Positions 24,017-32,407 of a stretch of DNA of 32,407 nt are shown piece after piece (the stretch's first letter is position 1; each line of letters opens with the position of its first letter). Under the pieces are notes generated by a model. That model was given only the letters and a program-made list of their open reading frames with translations. It had not been told where the DNA came from and ran no database searches. The position numbers and the translations under genes are program-made. The stretch lies in contig CAPZCD010000005.1 of the NCBI GenBank assembly GCA_948744995.1, positions 1 through 32,407 of the forward strand. Direction: 5' to 3'. Source of the stretch: an uncultured Rickettsiales bacterium (GTDB lineage Bacteria > Pseudomonadota > Alphaproteobacteria > Rickettsiales > UBA1997).

Positions 24017-25519
24017 ATGGACTACCAAGAATACACAAAAATTTCAAAAACAGTAGATAAACAAAAACTAAAAAAATTAGAAGAGATAAGGAAATTAGGG
24101 ATAGAACCATATCCACATAACTACAAGCAGGAGATACATGCCTCAGACATACTAAAAAAATACAACGACTTAGGCGAAGAGGAACATCGAGAAAATGACA
24201 TATACCAAGTTGCCGGAAGACTAATGCTACGCAGAAAGATGGGAAAAGCTGCATTTTATGATATTCATGACGAAACCGGCAGAATACAAATTTACCTACA
24301 AAAACCAGAACTAACCGAAGAAGAAAATAATCTCCTATCAAATCTCGATATTGGTGATTTCATAGGTGTAAAAGGTTTTGTATTCAAGACAAAAACAGGA
24401 GAAATTAGTATACATTGCCAAGAAATAAAACTATTATCCAAGTCTTTAGCGCCAATGCCGGAGAAATTTCATGGACTTAGTGATATGGAATTAAGATATA
24501 GACAAAGATTCATTGATATGACAATGAATCCTGACGTTAGAGGGGTTTTTAGAAGGAGATCATTTATAGTGAATGAAATAAGAAATTACCTGATTAGTAG
24601 AGGTTTTGTTGAAGTTGAAACTCCAGTGCTGCAACCTATATATGGAGGAGCAAATGCTAAACCTTTTATAACGCATCATAATTCACTTGATATGGATTTG
24701 TTCCTTAGAATAAGTCCAGAGTTATACCTAAAAAGACTGATAGCCGGTGGTTTTGAGAAAGTTTTTGATATAGCTAAGAACTTTAGAAATGAGGGATGTG
24801 ATGCAACCCATAATCCGGAATTTACTATGATAGAGTGGTATGAAGCTTATACAGACTATAACTATCAGATGGAACAGGTTGAAAATATGATAGAAAGTAT
24901 TGTTAAAAAAATTAACAATGGAAACACTATCATGAAATTTAAGGATTTTGAAATTGATTACAAAACTCCTTGGAAAAGACTAACTATGTGGGATGCCCTT
25001 AGAGAATATGCACACATTGAACCGGATACCATAACAAAGGACGAAGTTATAGGAGAACTGAAAAAATACAAAACTGATATTGAAACTAAGAAAGAAAAAG
25101 GGGAATTATTGGCAGAGCTTTTTGAAGAAACTTGTGAGGAGAAACTGATACAACCAACTTTTGTTATAGATCATCCAGTTGAAATATCGCCTCTTACAAA
25201 AAAACATAGAGATAAAGCAGGTTTGGTTGAGAGGTTTGAACTATTTGTAGCACAGAAAGAATTAGCCAACTCATATACTGAATTGAATGACCCAGTAGAT
25301 CAGGGTTTTAGGCTTCATGAGCAGGAGTTACACAGAGAATTTGATGAAGAGGCTCAACCGATGGATAAGAATTTTCTACATTGTGTTGAATTTGGTATGC
25401 CTCCACTAGGTGGAGTTGGTATAGGTATTGATAGGCTTGTTATGTTCCTAACAAATCAAGAAATAATAAGAGATGTTATAGCCTTTCCTACCATGAAATT
25501 GAGAAAGGAAGATATATAA
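24017..25519 (+). CDS. lysS: lysyl-tRNA synthetase, class II
   Basis: A 500-aa class IIb LysRS. It has an N-terminal OB-fold (about 60-145, VAGRLMLRRKMGKAAFYDIHD) and motif 1 around ETPVLQPIYGGANAKPF. Motif 2 is FRNEGCDATHNPEFTMIEWYEAY near 257-279, and motif 3 is GVGIGIDRLVMFLTNQEIIRDVIAFP near 467-492. No HIGH or KMSKS of class I LysRS is present. Most Alphaproteobacteria that I know, including Rickettsia, use class I LysK instead, so this is a notable form if the organism belongs there. It starts about 250 nt after tRNA-fMet; the lipid-salvage fusion follows 48 nt downstream. Confidence 0.95.
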   Translation: MDYQEYTKISKTVDKQKLKKLEEIRKLGIEPYPHNYKQEIHASDILKKYNDLGEEEHRENDIYQVAGRLMLRRKMGKAAFYDIHDETGRIQIYLQKPELTEEENNLLSNLDIGDFIGVKGFVFKTKTGEISIHCQEIKLLSKSLAPMPEKFHGLSDMELRYRQRFIDMTMNPDVRGVFRRRSFIVNEIRNYLISRGFVEVETPVLQPIYGGANAKPFITHHNSLDMDLFLRISPELYLKRLIAGGFEKVFDIAKNFRNEGCDATHNPEFTMIEWYEAYTDYNYQMEQVENMIESIVKKINNGNTIMKFKDFEIDYKTPWKRLTMWDALREYAHIEPDTITKDEVIGELKKYKTDIETKKEKGELLAELFEETCEEKLIQPTFVIDHPVEISPLTKKHRDKAGLVERFELFVAQKELANSYTELNDPVDQGFRLHEQELHREFDEEAQPMDKNFLHCVEFGMPPLGGVGIGIDRLVMFLTNQEIIRDVIAFPTMKLRKEDI

Positions 25520-25567
25520 GGAATATAGTCCTATGTTATATTAATTTTAATTTTTTATTTTATTCGT

Positions 25568-28500
25568 ATGTCTAGTCTATTAAAGGTTTTTTCTGGCAAA
25601 GTATCGTTTTTTTATATCCAGTTACTAACTACTCTAAATGAAAATATACTTAGGAATTCGTCAGTAACTCTGATAAATTACTTTTTGTATAAGAATTCAA
25701 ATTTGAGTATGCAATTTACCATGTTGTATACGGCATGCATGTTTTTTATACCAACATTGATTTTATCTTGCATAAGTGGGCAAATTGTGGATAAATATGA
25801 TAAACATTACCTAATCAGAAGGTTAAAGACAGTTGAGTTATTTTTATACTCGTTTGTGGCAGTTTTTCTATTTTTTAAAAATGCATTTTTGCTATATTTA
25901 AGTTTATTTATTATTGGCTGTTTCTCGGCAATATTCAATACCTTAAAATATTCATATGTAGCAGATATAACTGAAAAAAATAAATTATTATCTACTACGG
26001 GCTTAGTTATATCATCCCATTTTATCTCGGTTTTGCTATCGACTTGTATAGCATATTTATGTATGGTAAAGTATGTTGGTATAGTACTAATATCAGCTAT
26101 TATAGTTCTTGTAGCATATTCTAATTACTTTTTCTCTAAAAGATTACCCTATGATACTAAAATTCGAAATGACAAAATCAAAATAGATAGGAATATTTTA
26201 AGTTCATTGTTTAACACAATGAAATTGATTAGAAACAGAGTATATATATTTTTCCCATCTTTTGGAATAGGTTGGTTTTGGTTTGTGGTTACGATAATTC
26301 TAAATCAATTGATATTTTTTGCTGCTGAGTCAGTAAATCATAGTGAGTTTATTGGTTTTCTTCTAATTGCAACATTTCTATGCGGCATAGTTTTAGGATG
26401 TATGTTCTGTAACAAATTATTTGCAGGAAAAATAAAGGCTGGTTTTACTCCACTAGCGGCTATTCTTATAACTATTTTTACCTTCAAACTTTATCTGAGT
26501 GGCTTAGACGCAAATAGTTTTCAAGTAACTGATGTAATAGAATTTTTATCCAGATGGTCGAATTTTAGAACATTTTTAGATTTATTTATAATCGGTTTTA
26601 CCGCCGGAATATATATAGCGCCGTTATATTCAACGATACAAAGAAATACAAAATCCATCAACAGAGCGAGAATATTTGCTTGTGTTAATTTTATAATGGC
26701 TATTTTTATCATATTTGCCGAGATATTTTTCTATAGTTTCTCAAAAATTAGTTTTTATACGGTGGATGTATTTTTATTCATATCTTTAGCTAACTTTATA
26801 GTTGGTTGCTATCTGCTATACATTTTACCGAAACAATTCTTGTTTTTATTTGCCAGGTGGCTAATTGGCTATTTGTTTAATGTAAAAGTTAACGGGCTTG
26901 AAAACTACGATAAAATTGAAGGTAAAAGAGCTGTTGTTATAGCAAATCACCAATCATTTTTGGATGTTGTTCTTATGGTTCTGTTTATAGATGATAGCTT
27001 AAGTTTTGCCTACGAAACAAAATATGGAAAAGTTTGGTGGGTAAAACCATTTTTAAGATTAGCGCAGAGTTTTCCAATAGATTCTAATAACCCAATGGCG
27101 CTGAAGAGTTTAATTAATGTGGTGAAGAGTGGCAAGAAGGTAATGATATTTCCGGAAGGTAGGATTACCACTACCGGCGCTATGATGAAAATATACGAAG
27201 GTCCGGCTATGATAGCTGAAAAAACTAGAGCTGATATAATACCTATTAGAATTGAAGGAGCGCAGTTTACATTATTTTCCAGACTAAAAAATAAAGTAAA
27301 AAGAAAACTTTTTCCTGACATAACATTATCTGTTTTACCACCAAAGAAGATTGATCTAACTGATGGGTTGACGGCGCGACAAAAGAGAGTTGAAGCAGGT
27401 AATAAGCTTTATAACATGATGATAGATCTTTTCTACAATACTGAAAAATCAGAAGAGACAATAGTTGAAGCTATTTTAAGATGTAGAAAAACTTTTGGTA
27501 AAAATCATGTAATACTTGAAGATATAGGATTTAATCCTATGACTTACAATGGAATGTTCCTAAAAGGTTTTGTTATGGGTAACTATTTAGCTAAATTTAC
27601 CGATAATCAAGAGAATGTTGGTATCCTTTTACCAAATTCAAGCGCGGCAATTTTATTATTTTTAGCCTTAGAACTCAGAAATAGAGTGCCAGTTATGTTG
27701 AATTTTTCAGCGGGAGTTAAAAATATACTATCAGCTTGCAAAATGACAAAACTTAGATACGTTTTTACCTCGAGAAAATTCATAGAAAAAGGTAAATTAG
27801 AACAAATAGTCGATTCAATAGGTTTAACAGGTGTAAAAGTTATAATAATGGAAGATGAATTATCCAAAATAACAATTGCCGATAAATTATTGGGTTTTTG
27901 GTATAATCTTTCACCAAAATTTTACTATAAAAAACTAAATAAGAGAAAATTAAGTTATAAAAATCCAGCTGTTATTTTATTCACATCCGGCTCGGAAGGA
28001 GCACCAAAAGGGGTAGCTCTTAGCCATAAAAATTTGAATGCTAATAGAATACAACTATCTACCTCAATTTTGTTTAAATCAACCGATAAAGTTTTCATAG
28101 CTTTGCCTCTATTTCATAGTTTTGGTTTAGGTGGCACTCTTATAAGTTTAGCAAGCGGATCTAGAATATTTTTATACCCATCCCCCCTGCATTATAGAAT
28201 AATACCTGAACTGATATATAGAACTAACTCCACTATTATGTTTGGAACAAATACTTTTTTAGAAAGATATGCCAAATATGCAAACCCTTATGATTTTTAT
28301 AGTTTGAAATTTATAGCTATAGGTGGTGAAAAACTCACGGAATCTAATCGTTCAATTTGGATGACGCGTTTTGGAGTTAGAATTTTTGAAGGTTATGGTG
28401 CTACCGAAACGTCTCCTATAATCTCATTCAATAGTCCTATGAAGAATAAAGATTGGTCTGTTGGCCGTGCAGTACCAGGTCTAAAGTATGAATTAGAACC

Positions 28501-28987
28501 AGTAGAAGATATAGAAAATGGCGGAAAGTTGTTGGTAAGTGGGGATAATGTAATGCTTGGTTATTTAAAGGAAGAAGAGCCTGGTGTTATAGTACCACCT
28601 AAAGATGGTAAATATGATACAGGCGATATAGTGGAAATAGATGATGACGGCTATATAACCATAATAGGTAGAGCTAAGAGGTTTGCTAAAATTGCTGGAG
28701 AAATGGTTTCTATGGCTATGGTTGAAAGTGAAGTTAATAAGGTTTGGTTAGGCTCTACAAATGCTATAGTGGCTGAAAGTGATGATAAAAAAGGTGAGAA
28801 ACTTGTTATAATAACTGATAGGAAAGAGGCTAAGTTGAGTGAGCTTGTGCAGTTTTTTAAGCGTGAAGGTTTGGCTGAAATATCTATTCCAAAAAGTGTA
28901 AAATATATGGAAAATATTCCGCTTCTTGGTACTGGTAAGATTAATTATGTTGAATTGGAGAAGGTGTTGAGGGGAGTGTTTGAGTAA
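25568..28987 (+). CDS. aas: LplT-PlsC-Aas fusion: lysophospholipid transporter / acyltransferase / acyl-ACP synthetase
   Basis: A 1139-aa protein with three parts. Residues 1 to about 430 form an MFS-type transporter with about 12 helices (LLTTLNENILRNSS near the start, as in LplT). Residues 440-630 form a PlsC-like acyltransferase with NHQSFLD (His461, Asp466) and FPEGRITTTGAM near 528. From about 640 to the end is an AMP-forming ligase with LFTSGSEGAPKG near 804, GYGATETSP near 943, and catalytic Lys1124 in GTGKINYVEL. Together they would flip lysophospholipids inward, activate fatty acids on ACP and re-acylate the lipid. The size equals E. coli LplT (about 397 aa) plus Aas (719 aa). Such triple fusions occur in other bacteria. 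It fits repair of membrane lipids or scavenging from a host. Confidence 0.92.
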   Translation: MSSLLKVFSGKVSFFYIQLLTTLNENILRNSSVTLINYFLYKNSNLSMQFTMLYTACMFFIPTLILSCISGQIVDKYDKHYLIRRLKTVELFLYSFVAVFLFFKNAFLLYLSLFIIGCFSAIFNTLKYSYVADITEKNKLLSTTGLVISSHFISVLLSTCIAYLCMVKYVGIVLISAIIVLVAYSNYFFSKRLPYDTKIRNDKIKIDRNILSSLFNTMKLIRNRVYIFFPSFGIGWFWFVVTIILNQLIFFAAESVNHSEFIGFLLIATFLCGIVLGCMFCNKLFAGKIKAGFTPLAAILITIFTFKLYLSGLDANSFQVTDVIEFLSRWSNFRTFLDLFIIGFTAGIYIAPLYSTIQRNTKSINRARIFACVNFIMAIFIIFAEIFFYSFSKISFYTVDVFLFISLANFIVGCYLLYILPKQFLFLFARWLIGYLFNVKVNGLENYDKIEGKRAVVIANHQSFLDVVLMVLFIDDSLSFAYETKYGKVWWVKPFLRLAQSFPIDSNNPMALKSLINVVKSGKKVMIFPEGRITTTGAMMKIYEGPAMIAEKTRADIIPIRIEGAQFTLFSRLKNKVKRKLFPDITLSVLPPKKIDLTDGLTARQKRVEAGNKLYNMMIDLFYNTEKSEETIVEAILRCRKTFGKNHVILEDIGFNPMTYNGMFLKGFVMGNYLAKFTDNQENVGILLPNSSAAILLFLALELRNRVPVMLNFSAGVKNILSACKMTKLRYVFTSRKFIEKGKLEQIVDSIGLTGVKVIIMEDELSKITIADKLLGFWYNLSPKFYYKKLNKRKLSYKNPAVILFTSGSEGAPKGVALSHKNLNANRIQLSTSILFKSTDKVFIALPLFHSFGLGGTLISLASGSRIFLYPSPLHYRIIPELIYRTNSTIMFGTNTFLERYAKYANPYDFYSLKFIAIGGEKLTESNRSIWMTRFGVRIFEGYGATETSPIISFNSPMKNKDWSVGRAVPGLKYELEPVEDIENGGKLLVSGDNVMLGYLKEEEPGVIVPPKDGKYDTGDIVEIDDDGYITIIGRAKRFAKIAGEMVSMAMVESEVNKVWLGSTNAIVAESDDKKGEKLVIITDRKEAKLSELVQFFKREGLAEISIPKSVKYMENIPLLGTGKINYVELEKVLRGVFE

Positions 28988-29147
28988 TTAAATTGTGGGG
29001 TTAACCATAATTTTATAAGATATGCGATTGGTTTAAGGGTGGGGTGTTGGAGGTAATTTTTTTAAATTATTAAACCTGAATAATGTTGACTAAACGTAAA
29101 ATTGTTTTATTGTTTCGTTAGTTATTAAAAAAATATTAGGAGAAGGA

Positions 29148-30335
29148 ATGAGTGAGAAAAATACTGTTGGATTGTGGGTTGGATATGATATGGAGAACGA
29201 TAGTTTCCGCGAGGAAAATTTCGATTTAAATAGTCTAAAAGACAAGGAAAAATTATTAGAGTTTGCTAAAAAACATGAAGAGAAAGGTGGCCTCGTTATA
29301 GCAAATAAGGATTATTATGATTGGAATATAAAACCAATAGCAAAAGTATTTTTATATTTTAGTACTCTAGAAGGAGGAGAAAAATATATAGAAGATTTAG
29401 GAGGAGCTATTTTAGAATGGGATGCAGGAGGAGATTTTCTAGAAGAAGTTAATGACGAATTTAAAAAAATAACGAAAGATATAGATATAAATATTATTAA
29501 AAATAATCCAGAAGAAATACTTGAACGATTAAGACTAAATAAGGACAAAGATAGAAATGATGAGGTAGATATTACTAGAGATACTTCAGATGAAATAGAA
29601 ATAGATAATAACAATAATAATGATATGGATACCATTGATAATGATTTGGAAGAAACACCAAAAATATCGATAAAAATACCAAAAAGATCAAAAAAACCAA
29701 CGCAAACAAAAAAAGATTTAACACAAAAGGAAGAAAGATCAAATAAAGAGGAAGAAGAGGATATAGAAGAAGCATTGGAAAGGGAAGCCACAAAGATAAA
29801 GGTATTATTAGATGGAGATGAAGAAAAGCCAATAGAAACAAGAACAATAAAAATAAATAAATTAGATAAAATAAAAAAAAGGAAAAAATCGGAAAAAGAA
29901 CAATTAGCTAATTTAATAAAACAGGAAAGAGAACTAACTAATGAAGAAAAAGTCGAGATAGTTAATACTTTAAATAGTAGAGGGAACATAGTTGACACAT
30001 ATGAATATTGTATAACACCATTTTTAGAAGGTATTGAGGATATAGATTCAAAGAATAATCCGATTAAAGATCTTTTTAAAAATGTTGAAAATCATGAAAA
30101 AATTAATGTACGAACAAAAAAAGAAGAATTAAAAGAATTTATAGGAAAAATTCCAGAAGAAAATTTAGCAAGACTTAATTGTATGCTATCTATAGAAGGA
30201 ATAAAAGAAAGACTCAATGAAATAAGTGAAAATCGAGATTCAGAGATAAAGTTGGGCGATTTTATTAGTGATAGTGTTAATAGTGAAGTAGTAACAAGAA
30301 CTAAAACTTCAGGTTACAGTTGTAATATTTGCTAA
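29148..30335 (+). CDS. uncharacterised 395-aa acidic protein with C-terminal CaaX-like CNIC
   Basis: I do not recognise this protein. It has no signal peptide or membrane helix. The N-terminal 100 residues look globular (VGLWVGYDMENDS, LVIANKDYYDWNIKPIAKVFLYF). The middle (about 130-260) is low-complexity, with an Asn/Asp run followed by Lys/Glu stretches. The C-terminal part is helical. The chain ends SGYSCNIC: a Cys four from the end, Ile at -2 and Cys at -1, the layout of a eukaryotic CaaX prenylation box. A strong Shine-Dalgarno sequence (AGGAGAAGG) precedes the ATG, unlike most genes here, so it may be well translated. A perfect hairpin terminator follows. A host-targeted effector is a reasonable guess, not a demonstrated role. 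Confidence 0.7.
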   Translation: MSEKNTVGLWVGYDMENDSFREENFDLNSLKDKEKLLEFAKKHEEKGGLVIANKDYYDWNIKPIAKVFLYFSTLEGGEKYIEDLGGAILEWDAGGDFLEEVNDEFKKITKDIDINIIKNNPEEILERLRLNKDKDRNDEVDITRDTSDEIEIDNNNNNDMDTIDNDLEETPKISIKIPKRSKKPTQTKKDLTQKEERSNKEEEEDIEEALEREATKIKVLLDGDEEKPIETRTIKINKLDKIKKRKKSEKEQLANLIKQERELTNEEKVEIVNTLNSRGNIVDTYEYCITPFLEGIEDIDSKNNPIKDLFKNVENHEKINVRTKKEELKEFIGKIPEENLARLNCMLSIEGIKERLNEISENRDSEIKLGDFISDSVNSEVVTRTKTSGYSCNIC

Positions 30336-30352
30336 TTGGTTATAAGTTTATA

Positions 30353-30383
30353 GTAGCAATCAATGATTGCTACTTAATTTTTA
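30353..30383 (+). terminator. rho-independent terminator
   Basis: A 9-bp perfect stem GTAGCAATC/GATTGCTAC (30353-30361 and 30365-30373) with an AAT loop is followed by TTAATTTTTA. It ends the 395-aa gene's transcript and lies between two convergent genes. Confidence 0.8.
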
Positions 30384-30393
30384 TAAATTTAAT

Positions 30394-30810
30394 CTACAAT
30401 TTCTTAATCATATAATATTTATCATATTTTGAATCTTTTGTATTTTTTCTTATGAATTCAACTTCAAAACCACATTTCTTATAAAATCCAACAGCACCTT
30501 GGAAAGAATTAGTAACCAAATTTATATTAGCACAATCACCTTCATTTACTTCTTTTTCAACAATCTCCAACAATTTTTTACCATAACCTGAACCTCTATT
30601 TTCTTTTGATATACAAAGTTCATCAACATAAATCTCAGAAAACGCCTTCCAACCATATACTCCTCCGACTATTTCATCACTATCATTTTTTAAAGCATAC
30701 GCAAAGGTTCTAAAGCCAAGTTCAGCATTATGTTCTCTATCATTTTCTTCAAAAATCTGGTCCATAACCTTAATTAAATTTTCCTTGTTTTCTAGTTTCT
30801 CTATCTTCAT
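30394..30810 (-). CDS. GNAT-family N-acetyltransferase
   Basis: A 138-aa GNAT fold protein. Motif A is VDELCISKENRGSGYGKKLLEIVEKEV (about 72-98), with the R-G-S-G-Y-G pyrophosphate-binding loop for acetyl-CoA. Motif B is near GAVGFYKKCGFEVEF (about 109-123). The substrate cannot be told. It stands alone with its own promoter, converges on the 395-aa gene, and is of the single-domain type often gained by horizontal transfer. Confidence 0.85.
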   Translation of the reverse strand: MKIEKLENKENLIKVMDQIFEENDREHNAELGFRTFAYALKNDSDEIVGGVYGWKAFSEIYVDELCISKENRGSGYGKKLLEIVEKEVNEGDCANINLVTNSFQGAVGFYKKCGFEVEFIRKNTKDSKYDKYYMIKKL

Positions 30811-30849
30811 TTTATTTAATTCTATTCTTTAGGTTTAGTAACTTTATTA

Positions 30850-30878
30850 GGTATAATATAGTTATGATTTTATGTCAA
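30850..30878 (-). promoter_or_regulatory. GNAT gene promoter
   Basis: On the minus strand there is a perfect TTGACA (30878-30873), a 17-nt spacer and TATACC (30855-30850), about 40 nt before the start codon. Confidence 0.5.
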
Positions 30879-30910
30879 TTTTTTTAGAATAATTCCATCA
30901 AAAATCTTCT

Positions 30911-31063
30911 ACAAATGCCTATCAATGTTTGGTAAATTATCCAAAAAAAACGATGGAATATAGAAACAAAACAATGTAAGAATAAAAAATTATAGCAAAT
31001 ACAAATTGTTATTAAAAAGTCTGATAATTGTCTAAGTATAATCAACCATTGGTAAGCAACCCA
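30911..31063 (+). repeat. long diverged intergenic repeat, copy B (upstream of fabD)
   Basis: This copy aligns with 20741-20887 over about 150 nt with small gaps. The best-kept block is AAGTATAATCA followed by CATTGGTAAGCAACCC, and its TATAAT is at 31037-31042. In both places the copy sits 100-160 nt before a highly expressed core gene on the same strand. Confidence 0.6.
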
Positions 31064-31142
31064 AAAATTTCATAGGAACCCAATATTGTAATTATTTGTA
31101 ACAGTTTTATACTGTCAGCACTAGTTTAAATTAAAAATATAT

Positions 31143-32084
31143 ATGGTGAGAGCCGTAGTATTTCCCGGTCAGGGCAGCCAGATTATTGGTATGGCAAAGG
31201 ATTTTTATAATAATTTTAAAGTATCACGAGATGTTTTTCAGGAGGTAGATGAAGCTTTAAATAAGAAATTGTCAGACGTTATCTTCAATGGTCCAATGGA
31301 AGAGCTAACCATAACTAGCAACGCACAACCAGCTATAATGGTAGCGTGTATGGCTATAGTAAGAGCGTTGGAACAGGAGCTAGGATTTGCTATTAGCAAG
31401 TTGTGTAGTTTTACGGCAGGTCATTCGTTAGGCGAATATACAGCTTTATGCGCCGCTAATTGCATTAGACTGGATGAGACGGCTAGATTGCTTAAAGCCA
31501 GAGGTGACGCTTTTCAAAAGGCTGGTGAAAAAAACCCGGGTACTATGGCGGTTATTGGTGCACCGTTGGAAATTGTTGAAAATATAGTAAAAGAAGCAGT
31601 TTTAGATGGTGAAGTATTGGAGGTAACGAACGATAATACTAGCGAACAAGTTGTTATTAGCGGGAACGTAGGTTCTGTAGATAATGCTCTAGAAATTGCT
31701 AAAAGAGATAGTATAAGAAAAGTTAAGAAATTAGCTGTAAGTGGAGCATTTCATTCAAAATTAATGGAACCAGCAGTTGAAATTATGAAGAATGTTTTGG
31801 AGCATGTTGAGATACATGAACCTGAAATTTCTGTCCTTTCTAACTATAGTTCGGTAGTAGAAAATAAGAGCGAAGTAAAAGAAAATTTGATAAAACAGAT
31901 AGTTAATAAAGTTAGATGGCGAGAAATTGTGTTGAATATGGAAAAATTAGGTGTTAAACAGTATGTAGAGATTGGCACCGGTAGAATCTTGAGTAATATG
32001 ATTGGAAAAATTTGCCCTGCTGCTGAAACTATGGCGATAAATAATGTTGAAAGTATGAAGGATTTTATTGGGTCTGTTCGTTAG
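31143..32084 (+). CDS. fabD: malonyl-CoA:ACP transacylase FabD
   Basis: A 313-aa malonyl-CoA:acyl carrier protein transacylase, supplying malonyl-ACP for type II fatty acid synthesis. It has FPGQGSQ (7-13), the nucleophile Ser95 in TAGHSLGEYTAL, Arg120 in LLKARGDAFQKA, and the catalytic His204 in VSGAFHSKLM. The ending YVEIGTGRILSNMIGKI is also typical. The length is normal. No other fab gene follows inside the window; the downstream sequence is a spacer and a broken transposase. Confidence 0.95.
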   Translation: MVRAVVFPGQGSQIIGMAKDFYNNFKVSRDVFQEVDEALNKKLSDVIFNGPMEELTITSNAQPAIMVACMAIVRALEQELGFAISKLCSFTAGHSLGEYTALCAANCIRLDETARLLKARGDAFQKAGEKNPGTMAVIGAPLEIVENIVKEAVLDGEVLEVTNDNTSEQVVISGNVGSVDNALEIAKRDSIRKVKKLAVSGAFHSKLMEPAVEIMKNVLEHVEIHEPEISVLSNYSSVVENKSEVKENLIKQIVNKVRWREIVLNMEKLGVKQYVEIGTGRILSNMIGKICPAAETMAINNVESMKDFIGSVR

Positions 32085-32268
32085 AATAATTTAACTCCAA
32101 TCTCATTTTGTTACAAAAAATACATTAAAAATATAGGTAAAATTTCTCTCAAATAAAAAATAAAGTATATCTATATTAGTGACCACCCCTCACTCTTTCT
32201 CTTTTCCTCTAAATTATTTGTTATAAACTATGACTTATGGTATATAAATAACCAATAAGTTAATTAAT
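32085..32268. other. spacer after fabD, possible insertion-element edge
   Basis: It contains GACCACCCCTCACTCTTTCT (32181-32200), a C-rich patch about 70 nt before the transposase start that could lie near the element's left end. No gene is seen. Confidence 0.35.
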
Positions 32269-32407
32269 ATGTGTAATTATAACTGTAAATATTGTAATTC
32301 AAGTAATAATGTAATTAAAAAAGGAATTAAATATAATAAACAATGTTATATTACTGTAAAGAATATAAAAGATATTTTACAGAAGGAAAAGATAAAAGAA
32401 TAAAAAG
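32269..32407 (+). pseudogene. frameshifted N-terminus of a zinc-ribbon (IS1-like) transposase
   Basis: From the ATG the frame reads MCNYNCKYCNSSNNVIKKG, then YNKQCY: a zinc ribbon of the CxxCxSxxxxKxG type that opens IS1-like and related transposases. The expected second Cys pair and RYF motif continue only in the -1 frame, as YYCKEYKRYFTEGKDKRIK, from about 32349. The original frame stops at 32403. Two extra bases in TGTTATATTACTGT would explain the shift. No A-rich slippery site is at the break, so a mutation is more likely than programmed frameshifting. The second Cys of the second pair is also Tyr. The gene runs out of the window. Confidence 0.6.

Larger units (their letters stand above)
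30811..31142. other. divergent spacer between the GNAT gene and fabD
   Basis: It contains the GNAT promoter on the minus strand (30850-30878) and repeat copy B (30911-31063). The TATAAT of copy B is about 100 nt before fabD. No gene is seen. Confidence 0.5.

Noticed and set aside
24000..24341. A hydrophobic frame opposite the start of lysS
   Set aside because: It overlaps the conserved OB-fold coding region of lysS and has no start signal; the hydrophobicity is a reverse-strand artefact.
29315..29998. Long Ser/Phe-rich frames opposite the 395-aa gene
   Set aside because: Composition is what AT-rich Lys/Glu codons give on the reverse strand; there is no Shine-Dalgarno sequence or recognisable motif, and the plus-strand gene has a strong one.
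1..32407. CRISPR array
   Set aside because: No regularly spaced identical repeats with unique spacers were seen; the repeats present are two-copy dispersed elements or a two-unit tandem palindrome.

Overview
The window is a very AT-rich piece of a bacterial chromosome with tightly packed housekeeping genes separated by eroded, even more AT-rich spacers. The gene content (BamD, RlpA, TolQ/R/A/B, an OmpA-like beta-barrel protein, a LplT-PlsC-Aas fusion) is Gram-negative. The IF-1 fragment, the AspRS and Ffh proteins and the overall style resemble reduced, host-associated Alphaproteobacteria such as Rickettsiales or Holosporales. This placement is an inference; no 16S rRNA is present.

Layout. 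Positions 1-535 hold a truncated infA (IF-1) 3' end and a noncoding spacer. An orphan phage-type large terminase follows (536-1951), then a convergent bamD-rlpA lipoprotein operon on the minus strand, xerC, and a 622-residue coiled-coil protein of unknown function. Envelope genes tolQ-tolR-tolA (6833-8866) and a second operon tolB-hemW-murD (9264-13212) come next. aspS is on the minus strand (13330-15135). An accessory-looking stretch (15136-16300) carries a candidate 35-aa ORF behind a promoter that contains two tandem palindromes, a small exported protein split at a run of eight A, and a REP-like palindrome. mscS and mtaB follow, then a minus-strand set: a 241-aa unknown, a beta-barrel protein and rpiB. 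rpsP-rpoZ-ffh, tRNA-Thr(CGU), tRNA-fMet, lysS and the 1139-aa lipid-salvage fusion occupy 20981-28987. The right end holds a hydrophilic protein ending in a CaaX-like CNIC, a GNAT acetyltransferase, fabD, and the frameshifted start of a zinc-ribbon transposase.

Most genes serve envelope upkeep (Tol system, BAM, peptidoglycan, phospholipid repair), translation (AspRS, LysRS, S16, two tRNAs, MtaB) and protein targeting (Ffh). The novelty candidates are: the tandem-operator promoter with its 35-aa ORF; the homopolymer-split exported protein; the putative host-prenylated CNIC protein; a MurD whose usual DSKATN motif is replaced by DDSISTIP, as in L-glutamate-type MurD2 ligases; an omega subunit with a long acidic tail; a class II LysRS in a probable alphaproteobacterium; and an approximately 150-bp diverged repeat placed upstream of both rpsP and fabD. 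All functional assignments come from reading motifs, without database searches.
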